Positions 37,398-45,889 are shown, counted from the first letter of the stretch. The stretch: DNA of 64,000 nucleotides from Fumia sp045615345 (GCA_045615345.1 JAZLER010000013.1:124001-188000); one strand, 5' to 3'. Translations and numbers: made by a program. Notes: generated by a model from the letters alone, not told the origin.

Positions 37398-38324
37398 ATG
37401 TTTAAATACAAAGGTATAAAATGTCCTGTCTGTGAAAAGGAATTCACAGAAAAAGACGATATTGCAGTATGCCCTGAATGTGGCGCTCCCTATCATAAAG
37501 AATGTGTAAAGGAAACAGGCTGTATTCTCACTGAACTCCACGAAAAAGGTGAAAGCTTTGAGTTTACAAAAGATACTCACGAACAACCACGGTTTGATGC
37601 TGATTCCGAAAAACGCTGCAGCCGTTGCGGAACTGTAAATCCGCCCGACAGACTGAACTGTGAACTTTGCGGAACCCCCTTGAATCGCGATGAATCCACT
37701 CCTTTTCCAAACGGAAATATTCCTCACGGTTACATACCGTTTAACCCGTTTATAAACCCCCTGGGAGGAGTAAACCCCGATGAAGAAATCGAAGGTCTAC
37801 CTGTAAAGGATTTAGCCCTTTTCGCAAGGGAAAACACCCACTATTATATTCCCCGTTTCAAATCGGTTTCCAAAAACGGAAAAGGCGGTTTTTCATGGTC
37901 GGCATTCCTGTTTGATTTTTACTTCTTCATTTACAGAAAAATGTGGGGAATGGCGATAGTATCGCTTTTGGTTTCGGTAGTTTTAGGACTTCCTCAACTC
38001 ATTTCCGTTTTCGATATGATGAAAGCAACTATTATGGGATTGTCCGAAGTTCCCGAACCGTCACAAAGTATGGAAACAGCCATTCAGGTCTGCTCTTTTC
38101 TGTCATTTGCGTTAAAATTCCTTTTTGGTATTTTCGCAAACAGCCTTTATGCAAAAATGGCATTCAGAAAAGTTAAAAAACTCAAAAAAACATATGGCGA
38201 CCAAGAAGACTATTCAACTATTCTCGCTAAAAAAGGTGGAACTTCAAAACTCGCTCTTTTGTTGTGTTTTATTATCCCCTATGGTTTGTCTATGATAGCT
38301 TACCTTCTGATGGGAATTATGTAA
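37398..38324 (+). CDS. Prokaryotic RING-finger/zinc-ribbon membrane protein (DUF2628-like)
   Basis: Membrane protein of about 308 residues. The N-terminus holds a prokaryotic RING-like zinc domain (CPVCEKEF...CPECGAPYHKECV), followed by a second zinc ribbon, CSRCGTVNPPDRLNCELCG. A linker leads to a C-terminal membrane part with about four hydrophobic helices; the start of that part, FSWSAFLFDFYFFIYRKMWG, is typical of DUF2628 proteins. I prefer the ATG behind AAAGGTG over a GTG three codons earlier. RING-like domains in bacteria are rarely ubiquitin ligases, so a structural or adaptor role in the membrane is more likely. It is followed 12 bases later by a Dabb gene, probably in one transcript. 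Confidence 0.75.
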   Translation: MFKYKGIKCPVCEKEFTEKDDIAVCPECGAPYHKECVKETGCILTELHEKGESFEFTKDTHEQPRFDADSEKRCSRCGTVNPPDRLNCELCGTPLNRDESTPFPNGNIPHGYIPFNPFINPLGGVNPDEEIEGLPVKDLALFARENTHYYIPRFKSVSKNGKGGFSWSAFLFDFYFFIYRKMWGMAIVSLLVSVVLGLPQLISVFDMMKATIMGLSEVPEPSQSMETAIQVCSFLSFALKFLFGIFANSLYAKMAFRKVKKLKKTYGDQEDYSTILAKKGGTSKLALLLCFIIPYGLSMIAYLLMGIM

Positions 38325-38336
38325 AGGAGAATTATT

Positions 38337-38633
38337 ATGGTTAAACACATCGTTTTCTGGAATCTTAAAGATAAAGCTGAAGGAAAAACAAAACTCGAAA
38401 ATTCTATGATTATCAAAGAACGCCTCGAAGCACTCACAGGACAGATTGAAGGTCTTATCTCTGCACATGTCGGAATTAACTTCAATGAAAATGGTATGGA
38501 TTTGTGCCTTGTAAGTGAATTTGAAAGCAAGGAAGCACTCAATTTTTATCAGGGACATCCCCTGCACGATGCAGTTCGTCAGTATGTTCATAAAGTTGTG
38601 AACTCCCGTGCTGTCGTGGATTACGAAATGTAA
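38337..38633 (+). CDS. Dabb-family (stress-responsive A/B barrel) protein
   Basis: Small cytoplasmic protein, 98 residues, of the dimeric alpha/beta barrel (Dabb) family. MVKHIVFWNLKD is the standard first strand, and HPLHDAVRQYVHKVV carries the conserved histidine region. Such proteins form homodimers; a few are enzymes, but most are of unknown function. The start follows AAAGGAGAATTATT. It ends at a terminator shared with the converging gene. Confidence 0.85.
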   Translation: MVKHIVFWNLKDKAEGKTKLENSMIIKERLEALTGQIEGLISAHVGINFNENGMDLCLVSEFESKEALNFYQGHPLHDAVRQYVHKVVNSRAVVDYEM

Positions 38634-38653
38634 AGCATTTTTCTTTACAGCAA

Positions 38654-38682
38654 AAAAGCGAGAGGATTTTCCTCTCGCTTTT
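38654..38682. terminator. Bidirectional terminator between converging genes
   Basis: Stem AAAAGCGAGAGGA/TCCTCTCGCTTTT with a short T loop; T-tracts occur on both strands. Confidence 0.88.
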
Positions 38683-39487
38683 ATTTTTCTGTCGACCACA
38701 GTATCATATCAATTTTTCTTGGTGTCCAGAAATCTGTATTGAATTTTTTGTTGAGTTCTTCCGCCTTATCACGGATTATCTCTTCAAGCAAAACTGCATC
38801 CCCCAGTTTTAAATTTTCCGGGTCGATAGATAAATCTTCTTCCCCGAAAACACGAATCAGAACATTAGCGGTATATTTGTCTACCGCACCGAATTTTTCA
38901 GGAAACAGAACAGACAACAAGCAACTCGCACCCGAAAGGCTCAAACCCTTGATTTCGCCTGCTGTTTTAAAGCATTTTCTGATATCATTAAAGTCAATTT
39001 CAAACAAACGCTTATGTACATCAGCAAGCTCTGCAAGATTATCCTCGGAAACATATTTCACAAGGTTTTTCCTTGTTACCGAAAGATGCCTTTTATCGGT
39101 ATATTTCCATTCAAAATACTCGTCGTGCAAAAACATAAAAAACTCTTCTACCGAAAGGTTTTTAATTTCATCAGCATTTAAGTTTTCAATACTTTTGTCA
39201 AGTTCTCTTATATCCGCGGAAAGCTTATCGTAATATCTTACGAGCGCATTTTTCCATTCAGGCTCGGTGCCATATTTCCACAAAGACTCAATTGTATCAT
39301 TTGGCCTTATTACAGCAACTACATTAGCTTTCAAGGGTTCTTCCGCCGGAATTTCTTCGGCTTGTACGGGAATATCTTCTTTTACGGTCATGGTTTGGAC
39401 AGTTTCTTCCGCCTCGCCGAAATTCTTACCGAAAAAGTAAAATATCACTATAAGAATAAGAACAATAATTATAATCTGAATGCCCAT
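38681..39487 (-). CDS. Membrane-anchored protein with helix-hairpin-helix-like C-terminus
   Basis: Unrecognised protein of 268 residues. Residues 3-20 (IQIIIIVLILIVIFYFFG) form one N-terminal membrane anchor, then an acidic Pro/Glu linker, and a soluble helical domain. The stretch EIKGLSLSGASCLLSVLFPE followed by KFGAVDKYTANVL resembles the helix-hairpin-helix and following helix of DNA glycosylase-like proteins, and TPRKIDMILWS is like the closing helix of that group. I see no clear catalytic Asp/Lys pair, so DNA glycosylase activity is not claimed. It follows apgM by 14 bases behind AAAGGGGAAGAAT and is likely the last gene of that transcript. Confidence 0.6.
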   Translation of the reverse strand: MGIQIIIIVLILIVIFYFFGKNFGEAEETVQTMTVKEDIPVQAEEIPAEEPLKANVVAVIRPNDTIESLWKYGTEPEWKNALVRYYDKLSADIRELDKSIENLNADEIKNLSVEEFFMFLHDEYFEWKYTDKRHLSVTRKNLVKYVSEDNLAELADVHKRLFEIDFNDIRKCFKTAGEIKGLSLSGASCLLSVLFPEKFGAVDKYTANVLIRVFGEEDLSIDPENLKLGDAVLLEEIIRDKAEELNKKFNTDFWTPRKIDMILWSTEK

Positions 39488-39501
39488 ATTCTTCCCCTTT
39501 G

Positions 39502-40701
39502 TTATTTAAGGAGTTGTTCCATAAGCATATAGCCACGGTCCAAATATATTCCTGTAGCCTCAGCCTCAGCTTCAGAGAAAGTTTCAACGCCGCTGACCTT
39601 AAGTGTACTGTCATAAATCATAAAAGGAACAGGCACTGAAGTATGAGTTTTGATAGCCAAAGGTGTCGGATGGTCAGGCAAAATCATAATACGATAATCG
39701 CCCATCTTTTCAAGTGCATTTCTGACGGGTTTTAAAATCTTTTCGTCAATGATTTCAATAGCACGCACCTTATTTTCTGTTTCGCCACGATGTCCACACT
39801 CATCAGGTGCTTCCACATGGACATAAACCAAGTCATTGCTTTCAAAAGCTTTGATACAAGCCTCGGCCTTACCGTCAAAGTTTGTGTCAATATATCCTGT
39901 TGCGCCCTCTACTTCGATAACATCCATTTCAGCCAAAATTCCGATACCTTTTATAAGGTCAACCGCAGAGATAGCCGCACCTTTAACACCATTCTTATCA
40001 ACGAAAGGTTCAAGTGCTGCTCTTCTTCCCTGCCCCCAGAACCACATGGAATTTGCAGGTCGTCTGCCGTTTTTTATTCTTTCAAGATTAACGGGATGGT
40101 CTTTTAAAAGGTCATAACTTTTCTTCATAAGGTCAAGGAGTACTCCTGCCTTTTCGGGGTCAGGAAGGTATTCCGTTACCTTTTTATCGGAAATGTCGTG
40201 AGGAGGAGTAAGTTCTCCGATATCATCGTTTGTGTTATCCCAGACAAGGCAATGACGGTAGCTGACACCAGTGTAAAGTGAAATACTTTCCGGGAGATGT
40301 TTTTGCAAAAAGCGAACAAGTACATCAGCTTCCTCAGTTGAAATATCATCAGAGCAGTAGTCCACCATTGTTTTATCTTCGTAGTTTTCCTCGTCACTCA
40401 AAGTAACTAAATTACAACGAATTGCGTATTCGCTCGCCTTTAAGTCAACACCGATTGAAGCCGCTTCCAGAGGAGAACGACCAGTGTAGCAGTCTGCAGG
40501 ATTATATCCCATTGCAGAGAGATTTGCAACATCACTTCCCGGTTTCATACCATCGGGAACTGTTTTTGCAAGGCCTACAACAGCATTTTTCGCAAGCGCA
40601 TCCATATTAGGCTTTTTTGCTGCTTCCATCGGAGTTTTACCGCCAAGTGCAGGTACGGGGGTATCTGCCATTCCATCACAAAGTAACACTAAATATTTCA
40701 T
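39502..40701 (-). CDS. apgM: Cofactor-independent phosphoglycerate mutase, archaeal/ApgM type
   Basis: Glycolytic enzyme interconverting 3- and 2-phosphoglycerate, 399 residues, in the alkaline-phosphatase superfamily. The metal-binding N-terminus reads YLVLLCDGMADTPVPALGG. GSDVANLSAMGYNP carries the catalytic Ser region, and HVEAPDECGHRG and MILPDHPTP hold later metal ligands. It is the ApgM type found in archaea and several anaerobic bacteria, distinct from GpmI. It follows a cohesin-dockerin gene by 11 bases, with an AAGGAAAAACGAT ribosome site. Confidence 0.92.
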   Translation of the reverse strand: MKYLVLLCDGMADTPVPALGGKTPMEAAKKPNMDALAKNAVVGLAKTVPDGMKPGSDVANLSAMGYNPADCYTGRSPLEAASIGVDLKASEYAIRCNLVTLSDEENYEDKTMVDYCSDDISTEEADVLVRFLQKHLPESISLYTGVSYRHCLVWDNTNDDIGELTPPHDISDKKVTEYLPDPEKAGVLLDLMKKSYDLLKDHPVNLERIKNGRRPANSMWFWGQGRRAALEPFVDKNGVKGAAISAVDLIKGIGILAEMDVIEVEGATGYIDTNFDGKAEACIKAFESNDLVYVHVEAPDECGHRGETENKVRAIEIIDEKILKPVRNALEKMGDYRIMILPDHPTPLAIKTHTSVPVPFMIYDSTLKVSGVETFSEAEAEATGIYLDRGYMLMEQLLK

Positions 40702-40712
40702 ATCGTTTTTCC

Positions 40713-41681
40713 TTATTTCAAAGTATTAAAAACAGAAGAAAGATTTGCAATTTTTCTGTTTATATGCAATACATCTGTACCATTGAGAATTGTATCGGTT
40801 CCCGTAATTGCAGAAACATTTGCAACTTTAAATCTATAATCCTTATCTGTCTGAGAATCCATAACAGAACTAAGGTTAGCTATTTTTCTATTAAGTTGCA
40901 ATGTATCAAGGCTGTTTATATTGCCATCTTTTGTAATGTCACCATACAACCAGATTTCAACATTCTGAGTAATATTTTTGTTTGATACAGTAACTGCATA
41001 CTCGCGTTTTACATGTTTTGATTTAGAAACTCTCAATTTATATGTACCTGCTTCAAGGTCTGCAAAAGAGTATGAGGAACTATTTCCTGTTACAGTTTTT
41101 GTTGCAATAACAGCGTTTCCGCTTAAGAGTTCAATTGTAGTTGCATCAGAAGCTGTACCAAAGCTCTTGGTTGTACCGGAAATACCACCTAAAGACGCTA
41201 TAGTAACGCTACCGCTTACAAGAGTTGCAGGAACATCTTTTTCAGCATAATTATAATATCCGCCGAGAGTTGCATTCTCAGATAAAGTTATATTATAAGT
41301 ACCTGTGGCAGCAGCACTCTTTACATCAAATACCAGAGTTACCAAAACACCTTTTGCGGTTTTATTTTCTGTTCCACACACAGCACTTATAATAAAAGGA
41401 TTTTTTGCTGTATTGGAATCAATTTCATCGTCCGCAAAAATAACACCGTTCTTAACGCTCTTCAGGGTAAGTGCAGTGTTGTCATAACCAACATCAAACC
41501 CTAAAGTTGCAACACCAGGATTAGAAGTGATTTCAATATCAACCTCAACTGATGTTGTCCCTTTTTTAATCTCAACATCTTTAGCTTCGATTGTGAGAAC
41601 AGTATCTGCCGCCATAACGCTCGGCGCCATCAAAGCCACCATAACAATCGCTAAAATTACACACAAAATACGTTTTTTCAT
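40713..41681 (-). CDS. Secreted protein with cohesin-like and dockerin-like domains
   Basis: Secreted protein of 322 residues with a signal peptide (MKKRILCVILAIVMVALMAPSVMAA). Residues about 26-165 form a cohesin-like beta domain (VEVDIEITSNPGVATLGFDV, then VLVTLVFDVKS). About 165-240 is a small beta domain of the carboxypeptidase-regulatory type (LEAGTYKLRVSKSKHVKREY). The C-terminus has two dockerin-like repeats: GDITKDGNINSLDTLQLNRK has a good calcium loop, while the second (ANVSAITGTDTILNGTDVL) has an insertion and a lost Asp. Having both halves of a cellulosome-type contact in one small protein suggests an adaptor or self-assembly role. It has its own strong promoter and is followed closely by apgM. 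Confidence 0.8.
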   Translation of the reverse strand: MKKRILCVILAIVMVALMAPSVMAADTVLTIEAKDVEIKKGTTSVEVDIEITSNPGVATLGFDVGYDNTALTLKSVKNGVIFADDEIDSNTAKNPFIISAVCGTENKTAKGVLVTLVFDVKSAAATGTYNITLSENATLGGYYNYAEKDVPATLVSGSVTIASLGGISGTTKSFGTASDATTIELLSGNAVIATKTVTGNSSSYSFADLEAGTYKLRVSKSKHVKREYAVTVSNKNITQNVEIWLYGDITKDGNINSLDTLQLNRKIANLSSVMDSQTDKDYRFKVANVSAITGTDTILNGTDVLHINRKIANLSSVFNTLK

Positions 41682-41715
41682 TCTTCTGCTCCTTTATATC
41701 GGAATTTATATAATT

Positions 41716-41744
41716 ATTATACCATCACCTGATATATTAATCAA
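41716..41744 (-). promoter_or_regulatory. Promoter of the cohesin-dockerin gene
   Basis: Minus strand TTGATT, 17 bases, TATAAT with an extended TGG before the -10. The -35 lies just past the stop codon of the esterase gene. Confidence 0.7.
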
Positions 41745-41745
41745 G

Positions 41746-42534
41746 TCAAAATTCATTATATTTAAGCCAATTTATCAAAGCTTCGGACCAGGCATAGTTA
41801 TGCTTTGAAACTTTATCTTCACCCATCGGAACTCCCATTCCGTGTGGTCCGTGAGGATAAATATGCATTTCCGTCGGAATATTGAACTTTTTAAGTGCTT
41901 TTGCATAATCAAGCGAGTTTATAACATTAACGCAATCGTCCTCAAAGGTATGCCAGATAAATGCGGGAGGAGTTTTCTCACTCACAATATTATCAGTGCT
42001 TAATTCTTCACCCATATCCACCTGTTTTTCGGCAAGAAGATTTCTTCCGGAACCTAAATGCCCTACCCCTTTGCCTAAAAGCTTGATTACAGGGTAACAA
42101 AGAATCTGAAAATCGGGAATAAAGCTTTCCTTTGAAATTTCATCTTCTGCATCAAATTCTGTTTTTTCATAACAGGTAGAAGTAAGGGATGCAAGATGTC
42201 CTCCTGCAGAAGAGCCCATAATTGCGATTTTATTCTTGTCAATGCCATATTTATCTGCCATATATCGTACTGTCTGCACTGCTCTTCTTGCATCCATAAG
42301 CGGAAGCGGAAATCTGTGCGGAGATACTCTGTAATCTACCACAAAAGCAGTAATTCCGTGCTTATTCAAAAACTCAGCATAGCCTTTTCCTTCGTGCTCG
42401 GCACGGCCTGAATACCCACCACCGGGTAAAACCACAACCGCACCATCTGAAGTTTTATTCTCAGGAATATATGCTGTGAGTGTGGGTATTTCCTTGCACA
42501 TTCCGGGAACCTTATCCCATAAATTACTCTTCAT
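41746..42534 (-). CDS. Alpha/beta hydrolase, carbohydrate-esterase-like
   Basis: Cytoplasmic alpha/beta-hydrolase of 262 residues. The oxyanion-hole motif VVLPGGGYSGRAEHEG and nucleophile motif AIMGSSAGGHLASL are clear; the likely Asp is in WHTFEDDCVN and the His in HGPHGMG. This is the BD-FAE/acetyl-xylan-esterase-like group that removes acyl groups from sugars. No signal peptide, so it would act on imported oligosaccharides. It overlaps the end of the SPFH gene by 11 bases, with its ribosome site inside that gene, so the two are translationally linked. Confidence 0.85.
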   Translation of the reverse strand: MKSNLWDKVPGMCKEIPTLTAYIPENKTSDGAVVVLPGGGYSGRAEHEGKGYAEFLNKHGITAFVVDYRVSPHRFPLPLMDARRAVQTVRYMADKYGIDKNKIAIMGSSAGGHLASLTSTCYEKTEFDAEDEISKESFIPDFQILCYPVIKLLGKGVGHLGSGRNLLAEKQVDMGEELSTDNIVSEKTPPAFIWHTFEDDCVNVINSLDYAKALKKFNIPTEMHIYPHGPHGMGVPMGEDKVSKHNYAWSEALINWLKYNEF

Positions 42535-43462
42535 TATTTTTATCTCCTGTCATAATTTCTTTGACCGATGCAGCAAGCCCTGCAAGAGACTGAATTTCGC
42601 TCGGGATGATAATTTTTGTAGCCTTACCGTCAGCAGCTCTCTGGAAAGCCTCGAAGCTTTTTAAAGTAAGCACTTTATCAGTGGGGTTAGCCTCATTCAA
42701 AAGTTTAAGGCTGTCAGCGTTCGCTTTCTGGATTTTCATAATGGCTTCAGCCTGGCCTTCAGCTTCTTTGATGCGTTTTTCCTTTTCAGCTTCAGCAAGC
42801 AGAATTGCAGATTCCTTCTCAGCCTCGGCCTTTAAAATCTGGGACTGTTTCTGACCTTCGGCTACTAAGATTTCACTTTTTTTGCGACCTTCAGCCTGCA
42901 AAATAGCCTCACGGCGTTCACGCTCAGCCTTCATCTGTTTTTCCATAGCATCCTGAATTTCACGGGGAGGCATAATGTTCTTAAGCTCAACACGCGTTAC
43001 CTTGATACCCCATTTATCGGAAGCCTCGTCAAGAATGGCAGTAATGCGTGTGTTGATAACATCACGGGAAGTAAGGGTCTGGTCTAAATCCAGGTCACCG
43101 ATAATGTTACGCAAAGTAGTTGCGGTAAGATTTTCGATAGCCGCAATAGGACGGTCAATACCGTATGTGAAAAGCTTCGCATCGGAAACAAGGTAGAAAA
43201 CTACCGTATCAATCTGCATTGTAACATTATCTTTTGTGATAACGGGCTGTGGTGGAAAATCCACAACATTTTCCTTAAGGGAAACTTTCTTTGCTACTCT
43301 GTCGATAAAAGGAACAAGAAAGTGAAGACCTGTTTCCCATGTTACATAATAAGAGCCGATACGCTCAATTACATAAACCTGTGCCTGCGGAACAACTTTA
43401 AGATGTGAAATAAGTATCATAAGAATGATAACAACAATTACTAAAATTACCGGTAAACCCAT
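42524..43462 (-). CDS. SPFH-domain (stomatin/QmcA-like) membrane protein
   Basis: Membrane scaffold protein, 312 residues. One N-terminal hydrophobic segment (residues 3-20) is followed by an SPFH domain (about 25-190; VPQAQVYVIERIGSYYVTWE, GLHFLVPFIDRV) and a long charged coiled coil (about 185-260; QAEGRKKSEILVAEGQKQS). Such proteins oligomerise into membrane rings or microdomains and often pair with an NfeD partner, as here. It starts 15 bases after nfeD. The role in this organism is inferred from the family. Confidence 0.9.
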   Translation of the reverse strand: MGLPVILVIVVIILMILISHLKVVPQAQVYVIERIGSYYVTWETGLHFLVPFIDRVAKKVSLKENVVDFPPQPVITKDNVTMQIDTVVFYLVSDAKLFTYGIDRPIAAIENLTATTLRNIIGDLDLDQTLTSRDVINTRITAILDEASDKWGIKVTRVELKNIMPPREIQDAMEKQMKAERERREAILQAEGRKKSEILVAEGQKQSQILKAEAEKESAILLAEAEKEKRIKEAEGQAEAIMKIQKANADSLKLLNEANPTDKVLTLKSFEAFQRAADGKATKIIIPSEIQSLAGLAASVKEIMTGDKNNEE

Positions 43463-43477
43463 AAACTCATATCCTTT

Positions 43478-43903
43478 CTATACTTTTTTTATAATAAGGC
43501 TTGCGCCTTCAATACTGCAGATTACAATCTTTTCGTCCTTTGCGATAACACTGCCATCAGAAGATTTAGCAGCCCATTCAAGGCCGTTTACATACACTCT
43601 TCCCTGAGATTTAAGATTGTCTACTTCTATTCTGACAATTCCCTCTTTCCCTATAAGTGCATCAGCATTTGTAGGAACAATTTTGCCTTTGGAAATCTTA
43701 CTGACAAGAGGTCTTGTTATTAAAAAAACAGCAAGTGATGTAACCACAAAAACGATAAACTGTATCTTAAGTGAAACATCGAAAAGTGCTAAAACGAAAG
43801 ACACAAGACTTGCTACGGCAAACCATACGGAAACATAGGCTACTGTTGCAATTTCCGCTATAACAAATGCCACAAATAACGCACCCCAGAATATCATTTC
43901 CAT
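43478..43903 (-). CDS. NfeD-family membrane protein, SPFH partner
   Basis: Short NfeD protein of 141 residues: three or four hydrophobic segments (MIFWGALFVAFVIAEIATVA to about residue 75), then a C-terminal OB-fold domain (GKEGIVRIEVDNLKSQGRVYV...). It lacks the ClpP-like protease domain of long NfeD proteins. Such proteins pair with SPFH proteins, matching the next gene. The ATG behind AAAAGGAGTGATTTT was chosen; an in-frame extension 57 codons upstream would run into rnpB. Confidence 0.9.
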   Translation of the reverse strand: MEMIFWGALFVAFVIAEIATVAYVSVWFAVASLVSFVLALFDVSLKIQFIVFVVTSLAVFLITRPLVSKISKGKIVPTNADALIGKEGIVRIEVDNLKSQGRVYVNGLEWAAKSSDGSVIAKDEKIVICSIEGASLIIKKV

Positions 43904-43963
43904 AAAATCACTCCTTTTTTGTATATACATAGTTATTATACCAAGAACAAATAAAAAAAGCAA

Positions 43964-43992
43964 TAAAAAAATGCAGTCTTTTTTGACTGCAT
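43964..43992 (-). terminator. Terminator of rnpB
   Basis: Stem ATGCAGTC/GACTGCAT with a 6-base loop, followed by TTTTTTTATTG on the minus strand. Confidence 0.9.
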
Positions 43993-44004
43993 TTTTTTGG
44001 TATG

Positions 44005-44331
44005 ACCAAACCGATAAGCCGAGTTCTGTCGTGTGTGACAATCTATCTCGACAAGACGTTGCCGCCTTGCTCAAGCCACCCGTTGAGAGCGCCGGGCCAA
44101 CGATAACCCCTCAGTCGGTGTTGCATCGGATAGGGTTTACATGGCAACGGGGTTCCCCCCGTTCCGGTGAGCTCTTACCTCGCCTTTCCACCCTTACCGG
44201 AAAATTCCGGCGGTATATCTCTGTTGCACTGTCCCTAAAGTCGCCTTCGGCTGCCGTTAGCAGCTATCCTGCCCTGTGATGCTCGGACTTTCCTCACGGT
44301 AAAAACCGCGCTGCCACATAGTTTGCTCATA
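44005..44331 (-). ncRNA. rnpB: RNase P RNA, bacterial type A
   Basis: Catalytic RNA of RNase P, which matures tRNA 5' ends. On the minus strand the universal core reads GAGGAAAGTCCGAGC near the 5' end, GGGACAGTGCAACAGAGA in the middle and AGAACTCGGCTTATCGG near the 3' end, which close P4 and the helical core. The bacterial (A) arrangement with the P12-P14 region is visible. The 5' end was set from the promoter just upstream and the 3' end from the terminator; both may be off by a few bases. Confidence 0.93.
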
Positions 44332-44337
44332 ATATAT

Positions 44338-44366
44338 ACTATACCAACAAAACTTAATTTTGTCAA
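44338..44366 (-). promoter_or_regulatory. Strong promoter of rnpB
   Basis: Minus strand TTGACA, 17 bases, TATAGT: a consensus -35 and near-consensus -10. The -35 touches the T-tract of the terminator of the preceding gene. Confidence 0.85.
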
Positions 44367-44394
44367 CAAAAAAGGAGTTCCGAAGAACTCCTTT
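44366..44394 (-). terminator. Terminator of secreted-protein gene D
   Basis: Stem AAAGGAGTTC/GAACTCCTTT with loop TTCG on the minus strand and TTTTTTG after it. Confidence 0.9.
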
Positions 44395-44398
44395 GAAA

Positions 44399-45733
44399 TT
44401 ATTCTTCTACATAGTAGAACTGATAACCGCCTCTGAATTCAATGGGCTCGCCTGCAGGGAAGATGCAGTTATCGTTAAGAGGATAGAAATAAGATTTACC
44501 ATAATCTGCAGTAAAGATAGAAGCTTTGTTACTGGGAAGATGCTCAAAATTACCGATACCAACAGGAAGCATAAACATCTTACAGTACAAACCATCTTTT
44601 TCAAAGAGTGCTTCGCGACAAGCGTGGTCGGTTGCAGTACTTGTACCGATAGCGAAAGGACCGGGTGTTTTAGCATTCAGGTACTCAACAGTATCAAACC
44701 AGGGTGTCATCTGCAAGCCATAGTAGTTGGGAATTTTTACTTCTTCCAATGGTGTAATAACATTATGTACATTGAGTTTTTCGCCGTCCATTACCATTGT
44801 GTATTCTTCTTTAAGAAGCTCACGACCGCTTCCGTCAGCCTTAACGGTGTTTCTGCCCTGAACTCTGTTTTCCCATTTTACCATAATTTCGTCTACAAGT
44901 CCTTCAAAACCTGCTTCAACCTTTTCACCATCTGCATAAATGTCAACATATACGCATCTGCCTGTGGGGGTATTTGCAGGGTTATCTGTAGAACCTGAGT
45001 TCATATAACCATGGTTACCGCCTGTGAAAGGACCACTTACATATGGTTCAGAAGTAGCATCAACATAGTAAGGACCAAACATATCGGTATAACTTGTCAT
45101 TTTTCCGTGATAGTTAGGAGTAACTAAAGCAGTGGAATCTTTCAAAGTAACATTTGCTGTACCGAAAGATTTGAATTCAAAAATGTTGTTAGGACCTTTT
45201 CTGCCAAAGTTCATAACAAGATTTTCACTTGTGCTCAAAGGAGCTATAACACTGAAAGCACCATCGCTTTTAACCTTGATATAATATTTTGCATCGGGAA
45301 CAGGAGTTACAACAGAGGGGAACAATGCTTTGAATGTCAAAGTATTACCTGCTTTATCAGCATTGATTGTTCCTTCGAAAACTTCGATTGCGTTTTCAAC
45401 CACAGGAGTAAGCACTTCAAACTTAGCGTGTTTTTTAGCTTTTAAAGTAACCTCAAGAGCATATGCCTTGTTTACTTCGAAAGCACCTGTAACTTCTTTA
45501 CCATCCTTGTTGTTAACCCATTTATAAGAGTCAATAACATAGTCATCGCCATCAACTGTGATACCACCGGGAGCAACGCCCAATTCAGGTGCATCAGCAG
45601 TTAACGAAACCTCAGAAACTATCGAAACCGGTAAAAGTTCAGGCATAGCGTTAATGACTGCAACTACTGCTGTAGGAATTGCCAAGACAGCAACCACAGC
45701 AACGATTATAGCAGTGATGCGTTTTTTAAACAT
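44399..45733 (-). CDS. Secreted protein of unknown function (paralog D)
   Basis: Not recognised. 444 residues with an N-terminal signal or anchor (MFKKRITAIIVAVVAVLAIP...). An N-terminal beta module of about 110 residues (YKWVNNKDGKEVTGAFEVNK, AKKHAKFEVLTPV) resembles small bacterial surface beta domains. A larger conserved part follows, with MNFGRKGPNNIFEFKSFG, YHGKMTSYTDMFGPYYVDAT, GGNHGYMNSGSTDNPANTPT, GLVDEIMVKWENRVQGRNT and a final GGYQFYYVEE. The larger part may be a polysaccharide-related beta-sandwich or lyase-like fold, but I cannot assign one. The ATG follows TTGGAGGAGAAATTT; an apparent TTG start five codons earlier is that ribosome site itself. It is strongly similar to paralog E just upstream but has its own promoter. 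Confidence 0.75.
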   Translation of the reverse strand: MFKKRITAIIVAVVAVLAIPTAVVAVINAMPELLPVSIVSEVSLTADAPELGVAPGGITVDGDDYVIDSYKWVNNKDGKEVTGAFEVNKAYALEVTLKAKKHAKFEVLTPVVENAIEVFEGTINADKAGNTLTFKALFPSVVTPVPDAKYYIKVKSDGAFSVIAPLSTSENLVMNFGRKGPNNIFEFKSFGTANVTLKDSTALVTPNYHGKMTSYTDMFGPYYVDATSEPYVSGPFTGGNHGYMNSGSTDNPANTPTGRCVYVDIYADGEKVEAGFEGLVDEIMVKWENRVQGRNTVKADGSGRELLKEEYTMVMDGEKLNVHNVITPLEEVKIPNYYGLQMTPWFDTVEYLNAKTPGPFAIGTSTATDHACREALFEKDGLYCKMFMLPVGIGNFEHLPSNKASIFTADYGKSYFYPLNDNCIFPAGEPIEFRGGYQFYYVEE

Positions 45734-45815
45734 AAATTTCTCCTCCAACTGATGGCAAAAGCCATAATTAACAGGCTAAATGTCAATTGATTTAAACATT
45801 CAGTCTATAAATTAT

Positions 45816-45844
45816 ATAATATCAACAAATTCATTTTTTGTCAA
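45816..45844 (-). promoter_or_regulatory. Promoter of secreted-protein gene D
   Basis: Minus strand TTGACA, 17 bases, TATTAT. It lies right after the terminator of gene E, leaving an 80-base leader before the start codon. Confidence 0.7.
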
Positions 45845-45875
45845 TAAAAAAAGGAGTTTTCTTACGAAAACTCCT
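45845..45875 (-). terminator. Terminator of secreted-protein gene E
   Basis: Stem AGGAGTTTTC/GAAAACTCCT with a 4-base loop and TTTTTTTATTG on the minus strand. Confidence 0.88.
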
Positions 45876-45889
45876 CTAAATTTATAAAA

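Noticed and set aside
43904..44074. N-terminal extension of the NfeD protein
   Set aside because: It would run through the rnpB terminator and RNA, and a better ribosome site sits at the shorter start.
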